Notes: generated by a model from the letters alone, not told the origin. A stretch of 64,000 bases of DNA from Diplosphaera chodatii (GCA_032358165.1 JAALGY010000033.1:1240001-1304000), one strand, 5' to 3'; shown: positions 1 through 13,251, counted from the first letter of the stretch. Numbers and translations are program-made.

Positions 1-3000
1 CCGCATCATGCAGGAGGCACAGTCGGCCTTTGGCGCGATCGAGTTTGCCCTAAAGAATCATCAGCCATCACAGGCGCCCATCAGCAAGATTGAGCAGCTC
101 AGCAAGCAGCCCGTGCCAGATGACAGCAACAGCATCATACAGAGTCTGCTGGAGGGTCTCAGCAGCGAGCAGCAGGTGCACGTCATGAGACCAGCTTGTG
201 ATGTAACTTGGCAATACGTCCCAGGACCACTTCTGCCTGCACCCCTGTCCCTCTGCACAGCTGTCGATCGTCCTGTCATGAGATTGCAGGTGTACAACAA
301 TGACCTGATGGACATCGCAACCCTGCTGCGGTTGAACAGTGGCGAGATGGCCAATGGTGCAACGGCGAGTGCCCCTGTGCGAGAGCACATCCTGGTGAGT
401 TGTGCAGGGTTGACCTCCTGTGCTGCCCTCAACTCTTGCACAAGAAAAGCCTGAAGTAAAACCGCGTGTATGCCAGCCACATGTGACCGTGAGTCGTTGC
501 AGGTGGAGGGCTTGTTGTGAAATTTGTACTCCCGGCGGAACCAGTCGCAATGATCTCATACCTGTGGCTGCAGGTGGCGATCGTATGGGAGCTGAACCGC
601 CTGCGGCATTCACTGATGCTGACTGTGCTGGCGTGGGCCAACAGCTTGCACGACCCTGCCACCTACTCGCGCTCCTACTCGGGGCCGCCGTCCAACGCCA
701 GCAAGTCCGGCATCAGCGCGCTCATTGGTGCGCACAGCCCGCGGCTCTCCTTTGGTGCACATCCTTTTATGTCTACTGTACGCTGCTGCTATCTGAGGGG
801 CCCTGGCCAATCACATCCAAACCATGAATTGTCCTTGTGCAGCGGACTCTGCGGCAGCGGATGTAGCTGCAGAGGAGGCAGCATTGGCACAGCCAGCGGA
901 CGCAGCAACGGATCACAGTGTCAACAGCAGCGATAGCAGGCCCGTCCTGAGAGCTCTCAGCCCCACCTCGCCGTCAGAACGCAGCAATTCGCAGGGACCC
1001 CAGCAGCAGGCTGCGCCTACTGGCATCGCCACTCTGCCGTCCAGCACCCCGCACGAGTCCCTCTCGCCCACCATGGGCTACGACGCCCAGCAGGCAGACA
1101 AGGACAGTGCATCTGCGTATGCTGTCACGGCGCTGGCAGACGCCGTCGTCGATGGTGCAGCGGACGGTGCGGCTGAGCAGCAGATGCCGCTGGCAGCGCA
1201 AAGCAGCGCAGCCGCACAGGCTGTGGACTGGCAGAAGGTCGCAGAGCATGCTGACTCACATGCAGCGGCGGCTGCGCTGCAACCGCAAGGGTCAGTGGCG
1301 CGGCTGCGTGCCATCTTCGAGCAGCAGACGGGGTGCGATGTCCACCCTGTCCCAGTGTGCATGTGTCTGTGCATGTGTCTGTGCTACACTGTAAGTGACA
1401 AGGGATCACAGGCTAATGGCAAACACATCACTGCTGCAACCATTCACTTCGGCCTGCAGGGATGACTTGCCCAAGGAGAGCCACACACTGCAGCGCCAGC
1501 GCACTCTGGAGTGGCTCAGCGCCATGTCAAAGCCGTCGGCGCCCAGCACACCCAACCGCCGGCGGCAGAGCGCGGACACAGCGCTGTTGCCCAGGCAGGA
1601 CAGCGGCCCCTGGGGCCCTGTTGTGCGACGCCGTCGACCATCCTTCTTCGGCAGGTGCGCTGTGCCTGTCATGGCTCAGGCACATGCACAACTCTGATGA
1701 CGACTTTGCTTGTGCCTGCACACCAGCATGAAAGGCGGGCTCCGAGCAGCAAATTCGAGGGTTTGGATGCATTCTGCATACTGCAGATCGTACCCACAGC
1801 TCGGGGAGGGTGCGCCTCCAGCCAGCTCCAGCACGGAAACCGGCCCCGGTGATGCGCCCAACCGCCTGCAGTCAATCAGCAGCCCCAGAGCTGGTGCGCC
1901 TATATTGTGCTGGTGTTGTCCTGGCACAGCGCTGCATCGTGTCGTGTTGAAAGAACAACGCTTTCCCTGCACGCATGACCATGGCGGTATGCATGCTTGC
2001 AGCGGTCAGCAGCTCTGGGGACGAGTCATCAGACAGCGGAGGTAGCAGCAGTGCTGGAAGCAGCCGCCGGCCGTCAGACGATGGCGTCGCACAGCCGCTG
2101 CTGAATGGCGGCGGGTCAACACACACCCTGAACCTGATCGACGGTGAATGCTCCAATCTTGCGGTCGTACTGGCCACCGTGCTGATGACAAGTAGCACCT
2201 CGCGTGCCAAATGCCAACCTCATTGCCGCCCTGTACCACAGGACATGCCAGCCAGCGTGGTTCACAGCCACAGCAGCAGCAGGGGGAAAGAGCACCAGCC
2301 AGCAGGGCAGGACCCGCAGCAGGTGCTGAGCCTGCAGCTGGCGGTATGCGGCGCATCAGCAGCGCCGCAGCCCTGTCTGCATCTGCAGCGCAGGCAGCTG
2401 GGGGACACACCTCTGCAGTGGGTGCCGCTGACGTCGGAGAGTCCCAAGATGCAGCCGACACATCTGCAGAGGAGGACACAGCTCTGCTGCCGTACACGCC
2501 TGCGGCTAGTCCATCAAGGTCCAGGTACTTCACTGGGCTGATCATGGTACTGAGCCGACTGTGACAGCAACAAACCCTGTGGCTGGTTGCATGGCAATGC
2601 GTGCAGCTCTTGTGATTGTTATGCTGCCAGGCCGCACCGGCGCTGCTCCAGTGAGCCGTCCTCTCCGCGCATTGGCGGCTCACCAAAAGGCAATGGCATC
2701 CAGCATGACGATGTGGGGTCTGGCGAGCTGCCCCACTTCGAGGAGTGGTCTGCCTTCGTCAAGGGGTGCGCTGCCCAGGCTGACATCTTGCTTGCAAACT
2801 TACACCATGCCCTTCTCCTTACATGCCACCTCGGTCCATGCTCCATGCTCGGTCCATATTTTCTCTGTGCTCTGATCGTTGCTGTGTACCCACAGGTCAC
2901 CAGGCGCTGGGGTTGAAGCGCCTCTCTTGGCAGAGGCGGACAAGCTGCATGAGGCTGGCCCGCTGCCGGCCAAGGGCAGCCCGCCTAAACTGGCTGCAGA

Positions 3001-5979
3001 TGACCTGGTGAGAGCCACCTCCTGGTGCCGTTGGGCAAAGCTGGACCAGCGAGCTGCAGCTTTGCACATGCCAGCCGCACATGCTGAACGACAGTCTATA
3101 AGAGTATCCCTGCACAAACCCCCATGCAGCGTCACATAAAGCAATGCCGTGTCTGCTCCTGGTGCCACAGCTCCCATCGCCAGCGCCCAAGCCGGAGTCG
3201 CTGCTCCCGTCGATCACGCGGTTGGCAAAGCGAGGCGGCGGCGGCGGCATGCCGACCGCCGCCGCCGGCACCATCCCCCTGGCAACGGCCGGCCGGGTGG
3301 AGCTGTGCGGCCGCGCGCTGCTGCCGCCGGGCGTGGACGACCTGGTGCTGTCCATCTTTGACGATGAGCCCACGTCCATCATCGCCTACTTTCTGTCGAC
3401 CAGGTGCTCCGATATGTTGCGAGTGTGTTCCTGGCACCATCATCCCTGGCATTGTGCTCCGATGTGTTGTGAGTGTGTTCCTGGCACCATCATCCCTGGC
3501 ATTGAGCCAGTGTGATCTCCTGCCTCGACCTATGTGCGCAAGCCGGCCCAACCATGGGGAGGCATGCGACCTATGTGCTGTGTGCACCTGATTGCAGGAC
3601 CTACCAGCAGTACATCGAGGATGCGCTGAACACGGTGCTGCACGGCAAACCTGTCAGCGCTGGCGAGGCGATGAAGCGCGCTTTCAGCAGCAGCTCCGAG
3701 ACCTCCTTCCTGGACGCGGCCACGGCCGTCGCGTCTGCCGCGGCCGGAGCGCCCTCAGCGGCCATCTCGGCTGCGTTGGCCGCCACATCCGCACCAGCGC
3801 CGCCTGCTGCGGTGCCTCCTGCTGGTGACGCTGTGGCTGCCAGGCGCAGCGCCTCAGTCGCCAGCAGTTTGTCCAACGCGGATGTTGGTGTGCCGGCAAA
3901 GCGCAGCTTAGCGTCCGCCAGCGCCCCTGGAACGTCAGACCCAGCGGTGCAGCCAGAGGCGTCCGCAGCCGGTGGCAGCACAGCAGGCCAGGCAGCGGAT
4001 GGGGATGGGGCGGCAGCGCAGCAGGCCAGGCCGGCAGACGCAGCTGGGGACGCCGCAGCAAAGCCGGAGGTGCCGCCGGTGGCCGACCTCGCTGCTCAGG
4101 TCTACAGCTTGCACCTCGGGGGCGAGGGCAGCGCCTCCAGCGATGGGGATGCCAAACGGCCAGGTGCGTGCTGGGACACATAGTCAATGTATGTAGTGAC
4201 TGCAGGGCAGCACAGGAGATGCCCAAGAGATATGCGCATGGTCGTCAGCTGGCTGAGCGGTGGGAGCTGTGTGGCGCCAGGGCTGGAGGAGGAGGTGGGC
4301 AACAGGGTGCTGCTGTGTGAGGAGCGGCTGGACTTCCATTGCACGGTGGAGGAGTCGCCCGGCATGCCCTGGGCGCGCGCCAAGTTCCAGGTGCTGCTTG
4401 TGCCGTGACTATGAGCATGCGTTTCCTTCCGGAAAGGGTGGTGCAGTTTGATGAAGACATATATCTTGGAGGTCCAAGGACCATTGCTGCGGTCCCGGAA
4501 GACCAGGCGGCAGCTGCCCTGTAGGCGGCGGAGCACTTCACCTGACATTGGAGCGTCTGGTGCTGCAGGTGGTGGCGTACTTTGCGCCGCAGTTTGCTGA
4601 GCTGCGGCGGCGCAGCATTGCGGGCGGCGAGGCAGCGTTCGTGGCCAGCCTGTCACGCTGCCGGAAGTGGGACTCCTCGGGCGGCAAGTCCAACGCCTAC
4701 TTTGCCAAATCCCGGGATGAGCGCTACATCGTCAAGCAGCTGTCACGCTCAGAGAAGGTGCGCCCATCGAAATTTCTTGTTTGAGCTCGCATGCATCCAA
4801 CTGCTGCAAGTTCAACTACAGTAACATTAACTGGTGGCAGGGTGTTTGCAATGCGCTCATGCAGTGCGGCATAAAATGTCCCTGCAGTGAGCTCCGCTCC
4901 ACATCGTCTGCAAGTCGAAAGCACGCATGCTCTCTTCCAGGCAAGCCTGCTGGGCACAGCGCCGGCGTACTTCAAGTACCTGCTGGAGCGTCGCCAGGAC
5001 ACCTGCCTCGCCAAGATCCTGGGCGTGTACCAGGCATGCACCGTTGGCTGTGTGTCCCGCCAGTCACCGTGACGCAGATTGCCATGCTGCTGCTGCTGCC
5101 TGCAAGGTCTTCCAGCATGAGCCCGGCTGCAATTCTGGCCTGCAAACTGGCTGTCAGCGCACATGCTGGGCACCAGTGCGTGGCCCTGACGCCACACATG
5201 CTCGAGCGCAGGTGACGCAGAAGAACATGGGCGGCGGCGGGGATGGCGCCAAGGGCGCGGGCCGCGACGGCATCATGGACCTGCTGGTCATGGAGAACAT
5301 CTTCTACGGCCGGGCCACCACCCGCATCTACGACCTCAAGGTGCGCACAGTGATGATCACTCAAAGTGTCAGGCTGTAGCATTGCTAACGACGAGCTGAC
5401 ATCCTGTGAGCTGTGTTTTGCTCGGACATAGAGCACTGAGGCAGCGCAGCCAGCTTCGACGCTGTTGCGCACCGGGCGCTCACATCCTTCTGGCCTTCGC
5501 TTTGATGCATGAACAAGCGAGGCCTGATGCATGATGCACAGGGGTCGGAGCGGGCGCGGCTGTCGACGGAGGACCCCGCCCGGGTGGGGGCGGTGCTGAT
5601 GGACGAGAACCTGCGCCGCAGCAACCTGTCCTCGCCGCTGCTCATCGACCCAGCAGCCTACGCGCGGCTGGAGGAGGCGCTGTGGGCGGACACAGCGTTC
5701 CTGGCGGCGCTGGGGGTGATGGACTACTCGCTGCTGGTGGGCATCGACCGCGACGCCTCGCAGCTCGTCGTCGGCATCATCGACTTCGTGCGCCAGTACA
5801 CGTGGGACAAGCAGCTGGAGACGTGGGTCAAGTCGACGGGCATTCTGGCGGGCGGCAAGGAGCCCACCGTCATTTCCCCCAAGCAGTACCTGCGCCGCTT
5901 CCGCGCCGCCATGTCCTCCTACTTCACGCTGGTGCCCGGGTTCAAACAGCCGCAGCCGCGCCGCTCGCCTGACGCGTGA
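1..5979 (+). CDS. FAB1: FAB1/PIKfyve-like phosphatidylinositol-3-phosphate 5-kinase, 5' partial
   Basis: Makes PI(3,5)P2 from PI3P on endosome and vacuole membranes. The start lies left of the window, so the FYVE and TCP-1-like domains expected upstream are not seen. Exons near 1-175, 290-394, 574-754, 842-1332 and 1460-1654 give the middle region; VWELNRLRHSL at about 577-610 matches the conserved helix after the TCP-1 domain of plant FAB1. Ser/Ala-rich linkers fill about 2000-4100. DDEPTSIIAYFLS (about 3362-3400) is a family motif. The C-terminal PIPK domain is clear: KWDSSGGKSNAYFAKS and YIVKQL (4670-4745), APAYFKYLLE (about 4960), MDLLVMENIFY (about 5275), MDYSLLVGID (5719-5748) and IIDFVRQYTWDKQLETWVK (from 5776). 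The stop is at 5977-5979. Several middle splice sites are unresolved. Family assignment is very secure. Confidence 0.93.
3404..3503 (+). repeat. Two 50-bp tandem copies at the start of a FAB1 intron
   Basis: Two near-identical 50-bp units lie head to tail at 3404-3453 and 3454-3503. Each begins GTGCTCCGAT and ends CCCTGGCATT, with a few substitutions between them. The first unit starts exactly at the inferred 5' splice site after the exon encoding SIIAYFLST, so the duplication also copied donor-like sequence into the intron. Confidence 0.9.
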
Positions 5980-6573
5980 TAGTGGAGGTGATGACACATG
6001 CAATGGCGGTGCCAGATGCCGCCAGAGGCAACAGGGGCGAAAGTGTCAGGAGCTGCGACAACCGGGTACAGGCAAGTGGGACGGCAGCAGGTGGCTTGCA
6101 GCTGCGATAGTACCACCTGGTCGCAGCATGCACAGCAGAGGCATGGGGCAGACAAATAGATCTTGAGCAGCAAGAGAACCGCAGCATACATGACTGTGGC
6201 CACTGGCCCGGCAAGCAGGCAGCGGGAGGCTGCTGCACGAACAGTGGGATTCGGAACAGATGGGTATGCAGCCCCATTGGAATTGCAAGGCATGGCATGC
6301 CCGTGAGAGGACATGCATTCGGGGCCTGGTGGCCGTGTTTCTTCGCAGCTTTCATATTTCAGGCAGTGCGCTGTGCTGCCATCCGTGTTGCTTTCCATAG
6401 TGCAGGTGCATGCGATGCGAAAGACAGTCGTGTCTGTGGCGCAGCAATTGATCTCGCCAAAGCTGCTTGTTCACTATTGCGTCATGGTACAAATAAACCT
6501 TGGAGTGTGAGCGTGCTCTGATGTTTCCGAAACCAACTAGCTCTGGAATACCGGCCACCGTGCACCAACACCC
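5980..6573. other. Convergent intergenic region, FAB1 to PURH
   Basis: This stretch lies between the FAB1 stop and the PURH stop on the other strand, so it should hold both 3' UTRs. No convincing exon, RNA gene or repeat was seen, and no TGTAA was noticed on the + strand here. Confidence 0.6.
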
Positions 6574-9500
6574 TCAATGCCTGAAGTGGCGCACGCCAGT
6601 GGTGACAAGTGCAACGCCATACTTGTTGCAGCATTCCAGGGCATCTGCATCGCGCATGCTGCCGCCTGGGTGCGCAATGGCCTTGACACCCGCCTTGCAT
6701 GCCAGCTCCACAGAGTCGTTCCAGGCAAAGGGGAAGAAGGCGTCGCTTGCCAGTACCGAGCCCTGCCAGCACACCAGTGGTCAGCCAGCATGTCTTCAAA
6801 TGAGATGCAGCTTTGCTGCTGTGCCCCGCAGTGGAGTATTGAGCAAGTGATGGGTCAGGCAAGCCTGTCAAACTAAGCAACATCAGTGTAAGGCGTAAAA
6901 GGCAGCAGCCTTGGCATCGCAAGCATGGTGGGTCACCTCGACCTCATCGGCGGCCTTCTCAAGCGCAATGCGCACGCTGTTCACGCGGTTGGGCTGCCCC
7001 GAGCCCATCCCCAGCAGCCGCATGTCCTTGGCTACGGTGATGGCGTTGCTCTGCAGACGTGCACAGCAGCGCCTTCAACAACGTCTACAACCTCCAAGCT
7101 CTGTTCTCACAAAATGCCAAACACTACAGCATGCACTGGGCTCAAGTGGTAACGATGCATATTTCCACCTTGACGTGCTTGACGGCTGTCCAGGCAAACT
7201 TGAGGTCTGCCAACTGCTGCTCTGTGGGCTGCGTCTCCGACACGACCGTGAACTCAATGTCTGCTGGCTGCAGGCTGTCCGCCTCCTGGTACAGCCACCC
7301 CGCTGCAGCACGACACGTGCGGATCAACACGGTGCCACTCAGCGAGCAACACCAAACGCTGCAGATGCACCGTCATGGAGTGCCCCTGGCAGGCTTGGCC
7401 TGCGAGAGCAACTCGAGGGACGATCGAGCGGAGCAAGGCAGGCCCTGTAATTGTATGCTGGGCGCGTCAGACGGTCGCAGGTGGCGACCGCAGGGCGTGA
7501 ACATTGCTGGGCGCTCTCACCGCCGACTTGGCGCAGGGAGCGGCCGGAGGGGGCGCGCGACGGCGCCTCCAGGATGCGCAGCGTCTTGGACTTGCCGCGC
7601 AGCTTGGCCAGGCCGGCCTCGCTGTAGCTGGGCGCGATCACGATCTCGTAGAACATGCGCGTCTCGCCGTCGGTGGGGCTGCGGAACTCCCGGATCTCCG
7701 CCGCCAGCTCCTCATCCACCTCCCTGCAGCGACACCCGGCACCGCCTGCTGTGGACCACTGCCGGCTGCACACTCCACCTCTGTTACATGCTTCGAAGTC
7801 CTGGGACGTTCAGGTTGAGCTTTCGCACGGGTCCCTGGAAGGCTTCATGCTGCGATGTTGCCCAGGCTAAAATTGCAACATGCACAGTGGCCACATATCG
7901 CACCTCGCTGCAGGCCCCGTTGGCCTCAGCCGGACACGATCAGCTGTCACACGTTTTCGCACCCACGAACCAAACGAGCTGCGCGGTCGTCGGTGGTGGG
8001 CACCTGTTGAAGGCGACGATGCCGCCGAAGGCGGAGATGGGGTCCGCCCGCACCGCCAGGCGGTACGCCTCCTTCAGGTCTTCTTGGCTGGCGATGCCGC
8101 ACGGGTTGGTGTGCTTCACCACCACGCAGGTCGGCTCTGCCAGCGGCAATGGACTGATGTCGGATGCACAGCCTCATGCTGATCGCGTCACCGTGTGCAA
8201 GGAGGGTTGGGTGCAATGCCATTGACAGCGGCACATGCACTGGCGCGCCTCCTACATGTGGACCTGGCATGCAGGCAGGGCCTGCGACCCAAGACAGCAC
8301 CTGCATAGTCGCACACGGCGCCGTAGGCAGCATCTGCGTCCAGGTAGTTGTTGTACGACATCTCCTTGCCGTGGTGCTGCTGGGCGGCTGCCACCCCCCG
8401 CTGCTCTGCCTCCGCTAGCGACCTGCACCCACAGGACCTCATGGGCACGCTCCCCTGAAGCGCTACTGCCACCATGGCTCGTCACTGCTCTCAGCGGCAA
8501 TGCGCAGGTCACGGACGCCATCACAGATGGCCCACCTGTCTGTGTAAAAGGCTGCCGGCTGGTGGGGGTTCTCGCCGTACCTCAGGCCTGCTGACAGCGT
8601 CATGGGAATGCACTGCTCTGGCGGCGGCCCCTCACCTGTTACAATTTCATCAGCACTTCGGTTGAGCTGGACACCAGAGGACGGCACCTACGCTGGAACT
8701 GTGCACTTTTGCAGCAGTGTCAAAGTGCGCTTACCGACTTGGCCCCACATCCACTCGGCGACCGTGGCGTCATATGTAGCTGTGTGCTGAAAGGCCTTCC
8801 ACGCGAGTCGCCTCCTGAATGCGGCTGCCTGTCACCCACGAACCCACCATCCGTCATCGTATCATCAACCAGCCCTGACATGCATGCACACAGACAGTTT
8901 TGCCGTGGCATTTGTCGTCCACACCAACCTCGTCTGCCGACTTGGCGCCGCTGAGCACCTCCACCAGCTGGGAGTAGTCTGCCGGGTCCACCACCACATA
9001 CACATGCTCGTGGTTCTTCGCTGCCGCCCGGACCATGGCCGGCCCGCCTGCAAACCACCATGTGGATGGGACCATGAAAAGTCTGGTCGCTCTAGCCTGC
9101 ACAGGGCTCTGCGCCTGACCTGGGCTTTACGGAGGCGCTGTCCACACAAAGTCCTTGACAGTCGGTCTTGATGGATGCTTGCTCACCGATGTCGATGTTC
9201 TCGATGGCCGTGTCGAAGCTCGGCGCCTGCGCGGCGGTGACGGTGGCGCGAAAGGGGTACAGGTTGACCACCACCACGTCGATGGCCGCGATGCCGTGCC
9301 GCCGCAGCGCGTCCACGTGGCTGCTGTCGTTCCGCCGGGCCAGGATGCCGCCGTGGACGCCCGGGTGCAGCGTCTTCACCCGGCCTGCGGGTCGGCCAAC
9401 ACCAGGGCTGGAGTGCTGCACCCTGATACCCTGTTGCCGGTTGCAGCACACGCCCGCCGTCCTCACAGCGACAGGGCGTCACTGGAGTTTGTCCTGCACC

Positions 9501-10038
9501 GCTTGCCATATGCAGCGCTTGAGTGACCGTGACCACACTGACATGTCCGGTGCGATCGGCAGCTCACCGTCCAGCATTTCTGGAAACCCAGTCAGCTCTT
9601 CTACCCGCCGCACTGGCAGTCCTGCTGACCCGATCGCCGAGGCGCTGCCGCCTGAAGACACCAGGTCATACCCCAGATCCACAAGCTCCTGCATGGTCAC
9701 TCTGTGTTAATGAATGCCTACCCTTACCATGCAGGTGGCGACCTGAGCGGTGGACGCATGCGTTGGAGTCCGGCAGAACCATGCAGACATGCTGCATTGG
9801 TAACTCAAGAATTGGCTTGTGATGCCACACCTTGGCCAGCGTGGTCAGCCCCTGCTTGTCCGACACTGACAGCAGCGCCTGGCCCTTCCCGGCGGCACCT
9901 GTGGAGTGTCCCGGCCAGTAAGGTGCCGATTGGGGGTGACAGCTTCCAGGATACCAGTGACTCCATGCAGATCGCATGCAGGATCTCACCATTCCTTCCC
10001 TGCGCAGCTGACGGTGCTTGTTGCTCCAACGAGCTCAT
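6574..10038 (-). CDS. PURH: Bifunctional PURH: AICAR transformylase / IMP cyclohydrolase
   Basis: Catalyses the last two steps of de novo IMP synthesis: formyl transfer from 10-formyl-THF to AICAR, then ring closure. Reading the minus strand: ATG at 10038; exon 1 ([17 protein letters not shown]) splices in phase into [20 protein letters not shown], then [14 protein letters not shown] and [10 protein letters not shown], then [18 protein letters not shown] (IMP cyclohydrolase domain). Next come [16 protein letters not shown] and [16 protein letters not shown]. The transformylase part follows: [42 protein letters not shown] (with the KHxNPCG catalytic motif) and [13 protein letters not shown]. 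The last exon has [28 protein letters not shown] and the usual end TGVRHFRH. An in-frame upstream Met near 10086 could extend the N terminus, and no clear transit peptide was identified. The gene looks complete. Confidence 0.95.
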
Positions 10039-10681
10039 GGTGATCACAGCCCCTCTGCATGAAAAGGTACCCAGGTGTTTGAGCAACTTGACAAATCACG
10101 CCAGTTCCATGCTGCAAATTTACCGAGCGATCACCAGCATCCGAGCACCAAAACTTGCAGTGGTCATGCGCAGGACAAATGGGCCGCAACCGTGACACTA
10201 CGATGTCGGTCACCTCGGCTGAGGAAGTACAGCCAATTGTCTGCTGCTCCTTGCTGACTTTGCAGGACTTTTAAGGTCGACGAGCTGTTTCAAACAACGG
10301 CTGGCGGCCTTCGATCCTACATGCACAGAATGGCACGGCAACAGCGCGCCAAGTGCCACCATGGCAAGTGCTGCGCACTTGTCAAAGATGTACTATGATC
10401 AGGCACTTAGTGACAATGGGGCGCAGTGCGCTGCCTGCACCTGAAAATTGGCGGACCCAGTGGTGAAAACCAGCTCGAATGGCACCTGATCAGGCCCCTT
10501 GGACTTCAGACCAACCCGAGCGGTGGGGCAGGTCTGCACCCTTCGTTGGGGTCGAAAAACGTGCCATACACTCTAGGCTTTGTGATTAACATCTAATTCA
10601 CACGCAATGCTGCAAGGCCTGTGCATGCTGTGCCGTGTCAGCTTGCATACATGTTAGTATGCAAGGCGGCGGACAAACATA
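10039..10681. other. Intergenic region between PURH 5' end and the next minus-strand gene
   Basis: It should hold the PURH promoter and 5' UTR (PURH starts at 10038 on the minus strand) and the 3' UTR of the upstream minus-strand gene that stops at 10682. No coding pattern, tRNA or repeat was recognised. Confidence 0.5.
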
Positions 10682-12898
10682 TTAAACTTGTCCCCCCGCC
10701 GCACCCCCATGCTCCTCGCGAGCAGCATCCTCTCGGTCGAGCTGGTCATAATAATTGTCCTGTGGCGTGACATGGAAGGCTCGCATCAGCAGCTCCCACT
10801 TGCACCGCCAATGTGCTCACTGCAGACATCAACTCTCCAGAATACACAGGGTTGCAGATCTGACATCGCCAAGCAGGTATGGCCAGGATGCTCACCATGT
10901 ACTCGTCGTACTCCTGATCAGACAAACCATCCAGCCACCGCTGATTATCACTCAGCCGCCGGCTGATGCGACCGGTGCGCTCGCTGCTACCAGCATCCCC
11001 ATCCCCGTCATCTGATACAACATAAGTGTTGCCGGTGCGGTCATCTATATACACCTTCTCCTCACCTTCTGGAAGTACCTATAGATACACAGAGTGCGTG
11101 CGGTGCGTATTTTCAGTTTCCTCACACACGTGGATGAGTATTAGAAGTGGGTTGCCACAGGAGTTTGCACAGAGTATACAATGAGGTCGTTCAGAAGCAC
11201 AGCAATGTGCAAGACTGCAATCACCTCATCTGGTAACACGAACTGTTCGCCAGTCTCGTCATCAATGTACACCTTGTCCTGCGCTGCTGCAGTGTTTGCA
11301 GCGTCCAATGTGTCGTGCGTGTCGTCGGTTGCTGGTACCAAACGCTGTTTGGCACTGCTGTGGCGCTGGCCGCTGCCCCGCCCTGCAGCCCGCCGCCGCG
11401 GATGCCCCGCGTGCAGCTGCTGAGGAGCGTCCATACTTGCATGAGCTGGCTCGGGCTGTGGATGTGTCTGTGGCTCTGCCTCGGCCCCAGACTGGGATGC
11501 TGCCCTCGGCTCTTGTCCCGGATGCAGGCCTGACTCTGGCCCTCGCTCAGGCACTGGCTCCGGCCCTGGCTCTGCCTGCTGTTCTGACATCGGTCGCTGC
11601 TGCGCCGTCTCTGCTGCTGGCTGCACCGAGGTACGCTCATCAGCGTGAGGCTCCGCTTGTGACTGCACGGTTGCATCAGGCTGGCCGACGCCAGGCGCGC
11701 CAGCATGTTGCTGCACGGCGCGGATGCTGTGCAGCAAATTGCTGATGGAGGTCCCCAGATCGTCAGATGGCAGTGCGTCTTCCGTTGCATCCTGCTGGAG
11801 CTGTTTGGCATTGCCGCTGTTCCCTCGACCATTGCTGACGCTGCTGCTGGCCACCTCAGGTTTCCTGCCGCTGACCTCAGGGTCCGCATCCTCTGGGCTG
11901 TCCTCTGTGGCAGCTGCTGCTGCATCCTTCTTCGCGCGCTTTGGAGCAAACTCTGCCTCTGTCAGCATCTTGGCCAGCTGCTGCTTCAGCGAGTCTGCCA
12001 CTCGTCCAGTCTGCACACAGCGACGAACTGTGATGGCACAGTGATGATCTGCAACACCACATGATCACATCTTCCATAGCATTTGGCAGGTGATGAAGGC
12101 AAGGGCCCTGAAGCTAATCAAAGAACGCACCTCAGGCACGCCCATGGCTGCCAGCATGGTCTGAGCCACGCTGTCGACATCGGACAGGCTGGCAGGGTCC
12201 CCCTCGAAGACGACCTCGCCGCCACTCTTCTCCAACAGCTGCTGCGCCGCATCCTGATTCCTGTGGTCAGGTAGCTCGAAGGCTACCACGAGTATACATG
12301 GCACCTACTATGGTGGGACCTTTGCAGCCTGCGGCTTAGGTGATGTTTTGCACACACCTGGCAGCAGCTGCGGCAGATGCACTGGTCGACCCTTCGATCG
12401 TCTCCATCGACTTCAAGAGGTCCTTGATGCCCTGCCCATCGCCCGGTTTGAGCAGCACCAACTTCATCTTTGTTGCACCACTGCCGTCCACTGGCCCCGC
12501 ATTACCCCCAAGCAGCGCTGTGCTGAGGTCTGTGTCAAGGCCAACAGTGGAACTCACCACTCGAACGCAAGTGTTCAGCAATGCAAAGCATGCAGAGCAA
12601 CGTCATACGCCTTCATGCTGTCAGCACCTTCAGCAAACCGTGGCCGCGTTGGTGAGCTGTACAGGCATGCTGCTCCTTCCAAGCTGCTGCACGGGAACCT
12701 GGACGGCACCCCATGGTTCATGGCTCCATCCAGCCACATGGCCTGCGACAGACGCTTGGTGTCCAACTGGAAGAACGCCCGGCGGTGCACCGACTCAGGG
12801 GGCTCATGGGCGCCATGCGTTCCACCAGCGAGTGCCAGCAGAAGTAACGCGCAGGTACACAACGCAGATGCCACACGAGGTGCTTTCAATGTCAACAT
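10682..12898 (-). CDS. Unrecognised secretory-pathway protein with acidic, Gln/Pro-rich middle
   Basis: Function not recognised. The ATG at 12898 (minus strand) opens a typical signal peptide: MLTLKAPRVASALC followed by a hydrophobic stretch ALLLLALAGG. Further exons read AFFQLDTKRLSQAMWLDG, then KMKLVLLKPGDGQGIKDLL (about 12430), then LPDHRNQDAAQQLLEKSGG (about 12240), then SLKQQLAKMLTEAEFAPKR (about 11960). A long low-complexity segment rich in Glu, Pro, Gln and Ala follows (about 11300-11900). A short motif, VYIDDETGEQF, occurs near 11250 and returns as VYIDDRTGNTY in the next exon (about 11040). The inferred last exon (about 10682-10800) ends NYYDQLDREDAAREEHGG and stops at 10682-10684. 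Exon joins in the middle are only partly resolved. An ER-lumen protein is possible, but that is inferred from the signal peptide alone. Confidence 0.6.
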
Positions 12899-13251
12899 GG
12901 TGATTTCATCAAGCTCGGCTGACTGATTGCACGCTGAGGTGCGCAGCAATTGATGCGCCTCGAGCAGTGCGAACCAGATGCATGGACCGCAACAGGGATC
13001 GTGGGCGTCACTGATGTTGCCCACAAAGACAAAAAGGTATGGGCAGCGCAAGTGAGCAATGTTGCTCGTGCCTGTTCATTCGGCGATCACCACTGCTCAC
13101 GGAGTCTCCAGCATGTTCATTGCAGCAGTGGGCTTGCTGCGCTTGCAGCACTCAGGCTACTGTTGGCACACTTGCTTCTGCTGAAGCTGCTCGATAACCG
13201 AAGAGACCAGAACGATAGGGCACGGCCGACATACATGCCAGCCAGCCGCTG
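12899..13251. other. Divergent promoter region
   Basis: A 353-bp gap separates the minus-strand secretory gene (ATG 12898) from the plus-strand COA6-like gene (ATG 13252). It must hold both promoters and 5' UTRs. No TATA box or named element could be assigned with confidence. Confidence 0.5.

Noticed and set aside
4972..6003. 343-codon minus-strand open frame
   Set aside because: It lies opposite the FAB1 kinase domain, whose motifs are unmistakable; the antisense frame has no family signature.
7059..8225. 388-codon plus-strand open frame
   Set aside because: It runs opposite several certain PURH exons and carries no motif; it is a GC-driven antisense shadow.
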